A stretch of 5,378 nt of DNA, from the NCBI RefSeq assembly GCF_002311515.1, contig NZ_DCAO01000130.1, positions 9,274 to 14,651 of the forward strand, written 5' to 3'. This DNA comes from Thalassospira sp. UBA1131 (GTDB taxonomy: Bacteria > Pseudomonadota > Alphaproteobacteria > Rhodospirillales > Thalassospiraceae). A model generated the notes under the pieces. The model ran no database searches, was not told where the DNA came from, and saw only the letters and a list, made by a program, of their open reading frames with translations. This document shows, in pieces, positions 1 to 4,672 of the stretch (the stretch's first letter is position 1; the number at the start of each line of letters is the position of its first letter). A program made the translations under genes and the position numbers.

Positions 1-654
1 AACTCGGATAACGACTATCTCGATTCAACCCAAAGCATGCCGTTTGGCGAATATCTTGACCTTATTCAGGCGGGGCCGACACCGCTTCGCATGTTTTTGT
101 TCAATGTATTCAAACATATGCCGCAACTGCGCGAGGATTTTTCATATCCTGAGCTTGGCGTCACGTTCCTGAAAAATCATCCATTCCTGTTTGTTGGTGG
201 TCAGGATGCGTATGTCGATATTCATTACGATCTGGATCACAGCCATGTTTTCCTGACGCAAATGACCGGCACCAAACGTGTGATCCTGTATGGAAGCGAA
301 AACGGACGGCACCTGTATCAGCATCCGCTGACTGTTTCGTGCAATATCGATTTTCGGAACCCGGATCTGGAACGCTATCCCAAGCTTAAGGATATTCACG
401 GCTATGAATGCATTCTGGAGCCCGGGGATACCATCTTTATCCCCAGCCGCTGGTGGCATTTCATCGAATACAGCACGGCTGGCATCAGCCTGACATTGCG
501 CGCCTTACCTGAAACCTGGCCTGCGCGTGCGGCGGGTCTTGCCAGCATCATCAAGCTTAAGGTCATTGACCAGTATCTCGGCAAGATGATTGGCGAGAAG
601 AAGTGGTATCAGATGAAGGAAGACTGGGCACACGCCCGGGCGCGCAAGGCGTAA
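1..654 (+). CDS. FIH-like Cupin_8/JmjC 2-oxoglutarate- and Fe(II)-dependent oxygenase, 5'-partial
   Basis: The frame is open to the left edge: 12 codons precede the first Met at 37 with no stop, so the true start is probably outside the window. Numbering from Met37, the core is a double-stranded beta-helix resembling human asparaginyl hydroxylase FIH. It has HYD at 63-65 (His63, Asp65) and a distal His141 in WWHFIEY, giving the iron-binding His-Asp-His triad. Lys80 in GTKRVILY sits where FIH uses Lys to bind 2-oxoglutarate. The stretch from 97 to 139 (NPDLERYP, GYE, PGDTIFIP) also follows FIH closely. Members hydroxylate protein side chains or small molecules; the substrate here is unknown. 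All visible catalytic residues are intact, so the enzyme should be active. The Lys/Arg-rich tail (about 173-205) lies outside the cupin core. It converges on olsA with a 5-nt gap. Family call is firm; substrate is not. Confidence 0.87.
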   Translation, partial: NSDNDYLDSTQSMPFGEYLDLIQAGPTPLRMFLFNVFKHMPQLREDFSYPELGVTFLKNHPFLFVGGQDAYVDIHYDLDHSHVFLTQMTGTKRVILYGSENGRHLYQHPLTVSCNIDFRNPDLERYPKLKDIHGYECILEPGDTIFIPSRWWHFIEYSTAGISLTLRALPETWPARAAGLASIIKLKVIDQYLGKMIGEKKWYQMKEDWAHARARKA

Positions 655-671
655 GCTGATTATGCCTTTTT
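646..671 (+). terminator. Intrinsic terminator of the oxygenase gene, built over both convergent stop codons
   Basis: Left arm 646-654 (AAGGCGTAA) pairs with right arm 660-668 (TTATGCCTT): nine pairs including one G·U, with loop GCTGA at 655-659. T667-T671 forms a short U-tract on the plus strand. The TAA stop of the oxygenase (652-654) pairs base for base with the complement of the olsA TAA (660-662), and the loop is the whole intergenic gap. On the minus strand the G·U becomes A-C and no U-tract follows, so termination should mainly serve the plus strand. Confidence 0.68.
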
Positions 672-1541
672 CAGGATGATGTCGTAGCCGTTTTGAACCC
701 CAGCATGGGCCCATCGCGTCAGTTCCTTGCGGTTGTCAAATTCGGATACCGGACGGCTTGGACTGAAATGGACTTTGACGGTACAGCCCGACGTTGCCAT
801 GAACCGCCAGAAATGGAAGGCAAGGGTGGTGTCGTCAAACCATGGGTAAAGAACCGTTTCCGGTTCTGGCGAAGATCCACTCGCGCTGTCTTTCAGGCAT
901 AAAACGGTTATCGGCTGAACGTGGCAAACTTCAGCAATCTTTTCATCAAACACAAATTCCATCAGCGACGATTTGAACGGCAGGACGACACTTCCATCCG
1001 TACTTGTCCCTTCGGCAAACAGAACCAGCCTGCGGTCGGGCAGGATCTTGTCGCGCAGGATCTTGATCTGTTCGTGGGATTTGATGGCCCGACGTTCAAC
1101 AAAAATGGTTTGGCAACAACGCGCAAGGAACCCGATCCCCGGCCAACTGCGAACTTCGGACTTGGCGATGAAATTAACGGTGAACAGCGCGTTGATCACC
1201 GGAATGTCGAGGTAAGACGTATGGTTCCCCAACAGCAGCAAAGGAAGTGTTTCGCTTGGCGATCCGGTGACTTCGACCTTAATGCCGGTGATCTTGCGGG
1301 CACCAAGATGCCAGATGCGGACAATCTGGGAACTGGCCCGGAGCTTGAGACCTTCAAGGATCAAGAAAGGGATCAGCATCGCAAACAGCCAGACCATCAG
1401 CGTCGTGAATTTTAGCCCTGCCTTCACGTGCTGTGCTGGTGTGATCGGTGCAGTGATGTGAGGTGTTGCCATCTGGTCCAAAGCGCTTGAAAACTCTTGT
1501 TTGACGTCATGGATGTTTCTTTTAACAGTAATCGCACTCAC
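660..1541 (-). CDS. olsA: OlsA, 1-acyl-sn-glycerol-3-phosphate acyltransferase-type lyso-ornithine lipid O-acyltransferase
   Basis: A 293-residue PlsC-family acyltransferase. After a polar N-terminus comes a hydrophobic segment at about 43-65, likely a membrane anchor. The acyltransferase blocks follow in order: NHTSYLD at 106-112 (the NHx4D motif, catalytic His107 and Asp112), FVERR at 147-151, FAEGTSTDG at 175-183 (acceptor-binding EGT block), LPFKSSL at 187-193 and VQPITV at 208-213. In ornithine lipid synthesis OlsA transfers a fatty acyl group from acyl-ACP to the 3-hydroxyl of lyso-ornithine lipid at the inner membrane. The choice of OlsA over a general PlsC rests on its position directly after olsB. 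The start is GTG at 1541, overlapping the olsB TGA by 4 nt (GTGA). I see no Shine-Dalgarno sequence, so translation is probably coupled to olsB. ATG at 1472 (Met24) is a possible alternative start. No minus-strand terminator follows. Confidence 0.87.
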   Translation of the reverse strand: MSAITVKRNIHDVKQEFSSALDQMATPHITAPITPAQHVKAGLKFTTLMVWLFAMLIPFLILEGLKLRASSQIVRIWHLGARKITGIKVEVTGSPSETLPLLLLGNHTSYLDIPVINALFTVNFIAKSEVRSWPGIGFLARCCQTIFVERRAIKSHEQIKILRDKILPDRRLVLFAEGTSTDGSVVLPFKSSLMEFVFDEKIAEVCHVQPITVLCLKDSASGSSPEPETVLYPWFDDTTLAFHFWRFMATSGCTVKVHFSPSRPVSEFDNRKELTRWAHAGVQNGYDIILKKA

Positions 1542-2317
1542 GCGTTTAGAGGTGTGAGATCAAGGCGATCAGCCTGCTTTTTATAGAATCTGTAGTATTG
1601 GTCTGGGACCTTGGCGACATCGACTGTGATCAATACATCAAGCGTCTTGAAATCGGGATCAAGTGCGACGCCATCGCCAACAACACCTCCCAGCGACAAG
1701 TAGGCTTTGATCAAGGGTGGCAATTTCGCAAGAGCCTCGTCCGGATCAATGTCGTCTTTTGCTATGCGTTCCATCGACTGATAATCGAGTGCGCGTGCAA
1801 TATGCGGTTCATCATCCAATCGGTAGTGATGCAGGTATGACAGTTCATAGGCGATCTTGTCGATATCGGTCGCATGGAAGCTTGCGCAGCCGAACAGATA
1901 GCGAATGTCATGATTGAAAATCAGTTTGGTGATGCCGCGCCACAGAAGCTGAATGGCCTTGCCATCGCGATAATCCTTGTGAACACAGGATCGGCCGACT
2001 TCCATGCAGTTGTCTTTTACAGCGCCAAGCAGGGGAATGGAGAACTCTTCCTGTGCGATGTATGAGAGATCTGCGGGCTTTTGTTGCGAAAGCAGCAATC
2101 TGGTGGTGGCGATGACTTTCTTGTCATTTTCATTATCCACGACCAGCAGGTGTTCGCAGAACGCATCGAATTTATCGCTATCAAGGCCGGCCGAGTGTTG
2201 CTCGGTCATGGCTTTGGCGTGAAATTCGCCAAAGAAGACCTCAAAGCGAAGTTCTTGCGCCGCTTTCAGGTCTTGTTTGGTCTTGGCGAGATGAACAGAA
2301 AATCTACCGGATGCCAT
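1538..2317 (-). CDS. olsB: OlsB, L-ornithine N-alpha-acyltransferase (GNAT-like)
   Basis: A 259-residue protein of the OlsB/Acetyltransf_5 family. It catalyses the first step of ornithine lipid synthesis: transfer of a 3-hydroxyacyl chain from ACP to the alpha-amino group of ornithine, giving lyso-ornithine lipid. Recognisable family blocks are LRFEVFF at 23-29, DAFCEHLLVVD at 51-61, MEVGRSCVHKDYR at 105-117 (the GNAT-type core strand and loop), a central helix-strand region at 121-145, LPPLIKAYLSLGG at 199-211 and LDVLITVDV at 226-234. The C-terminal blocks are typical of OlsB rather than generic acetyltransferases. Some rhizobial OlsB proteins are longer, but all core blocks are present. 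ATG at 2317 is the only reasonable start: an in-frame TGA lies at 2339-2341 with no other ATG or GTG between. The leader is AT-rich without a clear Shine-Dalgarno sequence. It is first gene of an olsB-olsA operon, with a CRP/FNR-type palindrome 63-76 nt upstream. Confidence 0.92.
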   Translation of the reverse strand: MASGRFSVHLAKTKQDLKAAQELRFEVFFGEFHAKAMTEQHSAGLDSDKFDAFCEHLLVVDNENDKKVIATTRLLLSQQKPADLSYIAQEEFSIPLLGAVKDNCMEVGRSCVHKDYRDGKAIQLLWRGITKLIFNHDIRYLFGCASFHATDIDKIAYELSYLHHYRLDDEPHIARALDYQSMERIAKDDIDPDEALAKLPPLIKAYLSLGGVVGDGVALDPDFKTLDVLITVDVAKVPDQYYRFYKKQADRLDLTPLNA

Positions 2318-2379
2318 ATTGGAAATTAATTCTGTTGTTCTAATGAAACTTGGTTGCCGTCGCTTTCCGCGATGACAGA

Positions 2380-2393
2380 GTGATTTGTATCAC
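2380..2393. promoter_or_regulatory. Candidate CRP/FNR-family binding site upstream of olsB
   Basis: GTGATTTGTATCAC is a perfect inverted repeat, GTGAT-TTGT-ATCAC. Read as GTGA-N6-TCAC it has the conserved core of a CRP site (TGTGA-N6-TCACA), and the next base, A2394, extends the right half to TCACA. FNR sites (TTGAT-N4-ATCAA) differ only at the outermost base of each half. The centre lies about 69 nt upstream of the olsB ATG, which fits control of olsBA, and about 280 nt from the CigR-like start, too far for a classical activator site there. The factor is inferred, not shown. Confidence 0.5.
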
Positions 2394-2656
2394 ATAATGA
2401 ACTGTCTATGAAAACAATATGATAGCGTTAAATCGACCAGTGTTTTCGGGTGAACACCGTCGCGGATTGAAAAGCCCAATGCGTATTGATGACAAGGTCA
2501 AATGCGTCTTTTTTGGCCGCGATCTGCCCAGTGACCAATCCAGAAAAATATTCTCTACTGTTTGGCATAAAAGTGGCTGGTGAAACGTTATCCTTACTAG
2601 GCTTGTCGCAATTTTGGGCAAAGTCCCCACATGAGTTTGGATGTTTTCACGATGAC

Positions 2657-2662
2657 AGAGGT
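2657..2662 (+). promoter_or_regulatory. Ribosome binding site choosing ATG 2667 for the CigR-like gene
   Basis: AGAGGT ends 4 nt before the ATG at 2667. The in-frame upstream ATGs at 2631 and 2652 lack a comparable Shine-Dalgarno sequence, and starting there would put a charged extension in front of an otherwise standard signal peptide. Confidence 0.6.
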
Positions 2663-2666
2663 CGCC

Positions 2667-3137
2667 ATGCCGTTCACAACCAGCTGGCTCAAAGCAATTA
2701 CGACCGGCTTTGTTCTTGTCGGTGCCAGTTTTGTCCTGACAGCACCTGTACAGTCACATCCGGCCAATCAGGAACATCACCACACCGTCGTCGAACTTGC
2801 CCAAGGTGGTGGCATTTTTAGTGATGAAGAACGGCGCATTATTCGTGATGTACTTGATATTGCGACCGGGCAGACTGACCAAGATAGCGACAATAAGGAC
2901 AAGGGTAACAAGGGCAAAGGCAACAAAGGCTTGCCGCCCGGTATTGCCATGAAGCTTGAGCGTGGCGGCACCTTGCCGCCCGGTATTGCCAAACGCGATT
3001 TGCCCGATAACCTGATTTCACGACTTCCTGCGCGCACGGACGGTGCGCTGCGTCAGATCGTTGGCGACGATGTTGTACTGATCGAAAAGGGGACCGAGAT
3101 CATTCTTGATGTGATCCGGGATGTTGCCAGGAACTAA
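2667..3137 (+). CDS. Small exported CigR/RcnB-like family protein
   Basis: A 156-residue protein from ATG 2667. It starts with a signal peptide: a short n-region with Lys9, a hydrophobic core at about 11-28, and possible cleavage near VQS-HPA (30/31). The mature part has a His-rich patch (HHH at 37-39) and an acidic helix, FSDEERRIIRDVL, at 51-63. A Lys/Gly/Asn low-complexity stretch follows at 78-88, then two LPPGIA motifs (89-94 and 103-108), LISRLP at 116-121 and a C-terminal VGDDVVLIEKGTEIILDVIRDV block. The order 'PPGIAK... LP... VGDDVVLV... I.DVI.DV' is that of the CigR family, related to RcnB-type periplasmic proteins. Salmonella CigR is described as an anti-virulence protein acting on MgtC; no mgtC is visible here, so that role should not be transferred. 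Function in this organism is unknown, probably envelope-linked. Transcribed divergently from olsB and closed by the terminator at 3165-3193. ATGs at 2631 and 2652 are alternative starts. Confidence 0.78.
   Translation: MPFTTSWLKAITTGFVLVGASFVLTAPVQSHPANQEHHHTVVELAQGGGIFSDEERRIIRDVLDIATGQTDQDSDNKDKGNKGKGNKGLPPGIAMKLERGGTLPPGIAKRDLPDNLISRLPARTDGALRQIVGDDVVLIEKGTEIILDVIRDVARN
2930..2991 (+). repeat. Direct 20-bp repeat encoding the two LPPGIA motifs
   Basis: Copies at 2930-2949 and 2972-2991 (CTTGCCGCCCGGTATTGCCA) are identical and 42 bp apart, so the reading frame is kept. Each encodes LPPGIA. The identity extends through wobble positions, suggesting recent internal duplication or conversion rather than protein-level selection alone. 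Confidence 0.85.
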
Positions 3138-3164
3138 GTTGTGTTGCCTGCATTCGACAGAAAG

Positions 3165-3193
3165 AAAGCGGCGCCCGATTGGCGCCGCTTTTT
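3165..3193. terminator. Strong, probably bidirectional intrinsic terminator
   Basis: Arms 3165-3175 (AAAGCGGCGCC) and 3181-3191 pair perfectly over 11 bp with loop CGATT. On the plus strand T3189-T3193 follows, 28 nt after the CigR-like stop. On the minus strand the hairpin is followed by TTTCTTTCT and lies about 36 nt after the stop of the RAM-domain gene, so it can serve both convergent genes. Confidence 0.9.
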
Positions 3194-3226
3194 GTTCTGC
3201 AAGCTTGTTTGTCGGCCGTTTGGCCA

Positions 3227-3469
3227 TCAGGTGAAGGCGTTAAAGGTAATGATGGTCTGGGTATCCTTGATATGAGGCAGTTTGTGGATATATTCATTCA
3301 CATAGCGCCCAATATCCTGTCCGTCATCAATATATACCTTGACCAACAATTCAAACGGGCCGGAGATGGAATAGACTTCGGAAACGCCTTCGACCTCTTC
3401 AACAAGCGCTGCTGCGACGTCATAGGCTTTGCCAAGTTCACATTTCACAAAGATGAAAAATGGATGCAT
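3227..3469 (-). CDS. Standalone Lrp/AsnC ligand-binding (RAM) domain protein
   Basis: An 80-residue protein consisting only of the RAM domain found at the C-terminus of Lrp/AsnC regulators. It has the expected beta-alpha-beta-beta-alpha-beta order: FFIFVKCELG at 4-13, helix at 14-26 (AYDVAAALVEEV), VSEVYSISG at 29-37, the family hallmark GPFELLVKVYI at 37-47, helix at 51-63, and a closing strand ending in TQTIITF at 70-76. No helix-turn-helix is present, and the start is well set: GGAG (3478-3481) lies 8 nt before ATG 3469. Such solo RAM proteins bind amino acids or other small effectors and form dimers or larger rings. They may act as ligand sensors or partner full-length Lrp proteins. Which ligand or partner applies here cannot be read from the sequence. 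It shares strand with the PsuK-like gene 97 nt upstream, without a clear terminator between. Confidence 0.9.
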   Translation of the reverse strand: MHPFFIFVKCELGKAYDVAAALVEEVEGVSEVYSISGPFELLVKVYIDDGQDIGRYVNEYIHKLPHIKDTQTIITFNAFT

Positions 3470-3515
3470 CGGATCGGCTCCGGTTTGAAGTTGAATTCAG
3501 GACAAGCTACCTGCG

Positions 3516-3532
3516 TTGCATGATCCATGCAA
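3516..3532. promoter_or_regulatory. Perfect inverted repeat upstream of the RAM-domain gene
   Basis: TTGCATG (3516-3522) and CATGCAA (3526-3532) form a perfect 7-bp inverted repeat around ATC, ending 46 nt before the RAM-gene ATG and 34 nt after the kinase stop. No T-tract follows on either strand, so it reads as a candidate operator or mRNA hairpin rather than a terminator. Function is inferred. Confidence 0.35.
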
Positions 3533-3566
3533 TCATCAAGCAGGATCTTGGTTTGGCCCCTTTGGG

Positions 3567-4514
3567 TCAAAGGACCTTGCTTTCGGCCTTTGCCGCGCGT
3601 TCCGTGACCGCGTCCAGCGTCAGATCCCAAACAGTGGTGCCTTCGGTTTCTGCCGTCAGGCTTGCCATCGCGAGGCCCGATGCCATTGCATCGTCAAAGC
3701 TCGTATGCGGTTTCGAGTAAGCCGACAAAAAACCGGAATAGAAGGCATCACCCGCACCATTGACGTCCTTGACCTTGGTGGGCAACGGATGCCAGAACGC
3801 GGTCCCCGATGCCGACGAGGAGACAACCCCTTGGGCACCAAGCGTGATCACGACATCCGGGATACCCTTGCCGCGCAGAAGCTCGACCGCAACCTTTGCC
3901 TGCGCAAGATCGTTGATCTCGATGCCGGTCAGGATGCGTGTTTCTGCGCGGTTGGCAATCAGCAGGTCGAGTTTATCAAGCACCGGCTTGAACCGTACTG
4001 CCTTGCTGGGGGAAACAGTGGCTGCACAGAATTTTGTCGTCTGTTTGTTTTCGGCAAGCCACTTGATGCTTTCGGTCGGCAAGTTTGCATCAACCAACCA
4101 CCATGGCCGCGCCTGAAGGTTTGCCAGATGCGGTTCAAGGCGATCAATGGTCAGCAGGTCATAGACCTCGGCATTCATCATACCAAGCGCGAGTTCGCCG
4201 GTTTCATCAAGAAGGGCCGTGTAACCGGCCGTTGCCATGCCAGTGATCTTCATCAGATGGCGGGTATCGATTCCAAGTTCGGACAGCGCCTCGATCACCT
4301 GATCGCCATCCCCGTCATCCCCGACAGCACCCAGCATCGCGACATTATTGCCCAGAAGCCGAAGATGCACCGCAATGTTGCGGCTGACACCGCCAGGTTT
4401 GCGATGCAATGTCCGAACCGGGTTCGAGGCAGCGGGAACAAAAGTCTCGGTACATTGCAAGGTGCGGTCGAAATGGGCGGCACCAAAGCAAAGAATGTTG
4501 GCATTAGGCGTCAT
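3567..4514 (-). CDS. psuK: PfkB-family carbohydrate/nucleoside kinase, probably pseudouridine kinase (PsuK-like)
   Basis: A 315-residue ribokinase-fold enzyme when started at ATG 4514. The N-terminal strand ILCFGAAHFD (7-16) leads to the PfkB substrate-site signature KPGGVSRNIAVHLRLLG (39-55). VGDDGDG follows at 64-70, ANRAE at 187-191, ITLGAQGV at 223-230 and the anion-hole/catalytic block DVNGAGDAF at 250-258, where Asp256 is the catalytic base. The SNP (30-32) plus PGGVSRNIA combination, LLDETGEL at 101-108 and VNGAGD in place of the usual DTxGAGD resemble E. coli pseudouridine kinase, which has similar length. That enzyme makes pseudouridine 5'-phosphate from pseudouridine and ATP. Other PfkB substrates such as ribose remain possible. 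The frame is open to 4661, but the upstream part would encode a transcription terminator, so a start at 4514, or at 4562 (Met, 16 codons upstream), is preferred. Neither has a strong Shine-Dalgarno sequence. The partner glycosidase psuG is not adjacent. Confidence 0.78.
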   Translation of the reverse strand: MTPNANILCFGAAHFDRTLQCTETFVPAASNPVRTLHRKPGGVSRNIAVHLRLLGNNVAMLGAVGDDGDGDQVIEALSELGIDTRHLMKITGMATAGYTALLDETGELALGMMNAEVYDLLTIDRLEPHLANLQARPWWLVDANLPTESIKWLAENKQTTKFCAATVSPSKAVRFKPVLDKLDLLIANRAETRILTGIEINDLAQAKVAVELLRGKGIPDVVITLGAQGVVSSSASGTAFWHPLPTKVKDVNGAGDAFYSGFLSAYSKPHTSFDDAMASGLAMASLTAETEGTTVWDLTLDAVTERAAKAESKVL

Positions 4515-4541
4515 AGAGAACGGGTGCTCTTTGTCGTGGGA

Positions 4542-4557
4542 CGTCACGCAGGTGACG
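4542..4557. promoter_or_regulatory. Inverted repeat just upstream of the PsuK-like start
   Basis: CGTCAC (4542-4547) and GTGACG (4552-4557) are perfect inverted repeats around GCAG. They lie 27 nt before ATG 4514, where an operator or leader hairpin would be placed. If translation began at 4562 they would be coding. Function is inferred. Confidence 0.35.
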
Positions 4558-4577
4558 GTCATGTGCTGTAAGCGATG

Positions 4578-4607
4578 TTGATAAGCCTCAAGCGCGCATG
4601 AAGGCAA
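4578..4607 (-). promoter_or_regulatory. Weak candidate sigma70-type promoter for the PsuK-like gene
   Basis: On the minus strand TTGCCT (4602-4607) and TATCAA (4578-4583) each match 4 of 6 consensus bases and are 18 nt apart. They lie between the upstream terminator and ATG 4514, where a promoter is needed. A start site near 4571 would leave about 56 nt of leader containing the 4542-4557 inverted repeat. The match is weak and could be chance. Confidence 0.22.
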
Positions 4608-4610
4608 GGA

Positions 4611-4644
4611 AAACAAAAAAGGCAGTCCGTTACGGACTGCCTTT
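4611..4644 (-). terminator. Intrinsic terminator of the 5'-nucleotidase gene
   Basis: Arms 4618-4629 and 4633-4644 (AAAGGCAGTCCG and its complement) pair perfectly over 12 bp around a 3-nt loop. On the minus strand TTTTTTGTTT follows (4611-4620). It begins 28 nt after the nucleotidase stop and separates that unit from the kinase gene. Confidence 0.92.
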
Positions 4645-4672
4645 CGGTCACTCGATAACACAGCAAACCTGC

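Larger units (their letters stand above)
2318..2666. other. Divergent intergenic region between olsB and the CigR-like gene
   Basis: About 349 nt must hold promoters for both flanking transcription units. The olsB-proximal part contains a CRP/FNR-type palindrome (2380-2393) beside one PHO-box half (CTGTCAT on the minus strand, 2372-2378). A weaker inverted repeat, GTGTT at 2440-2444 and AACAC at 2453-2457, lies further in. I could not pick a convincing -35/-10 pair for either direction. Open frames crossing this stretch (minus 2406-2630, plus 2486-2821) carry no recognisable protein, and the plus one runs into the CigR-like gene in another frame. I see no RNA gene or terminator. Confidence 0.6.

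Noticed and set aside
381..562. Eleven-base repeat CAAGCTTAAGG at two places in the oxygenase gene
   Set aside because: Both copies encode KLK in unrelated contexts and the repeat is too short to mean more than shared codon choice.
921..1415. Plus-strand open frame (164 codons) opposite olsA
   Set aside because: No domain, no Shine-Dalgarno sequence, and it lies fully within the motif-bearing olsA sequence.
2362..2390. PhoB (PHO-box) site upstream of olsB
   Set aside because: One perfect half CTGTCAT is present on the minus strand (2372-2378), but the 7-mers 11 nt away on either side (TACAAAT and GAAAGCG) do not match a second half, so a full box is not supported.
2440..2457. GTGTT-N8-AACAC inverted repeat as an operator
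   Set aside because: Arms of only five bases, far from either start codon, expected by chance in a region of this size.
2406..2821. Open frames in the olsB/CigR-like intergenic region (minus 2406-2630; plus 2486-2821)
   Set aside because: No recognisable motifs. The plus frame overlaps the CigR-like gene in another phase, and neither has a convincing ribosome binding site.
3551..3573. Hairpin TTGGCCC/GGGTCAA at the end of the kinase gene as a terminator
   Set aside because: Only a 7-bp stem with a mismatch or wobble, overlapping the stop codon, and no U-tract on the minus strand.
3516..4571. Long plus-strand open frame (351 codons) opposite the kinase gene
   Set aside because: The minus-strand frame has clear PfkB motifs over the whole length; the plus-strand translation is rich in Cys, Arg and His with no recognisable domain, as expected of an antisense shadow.
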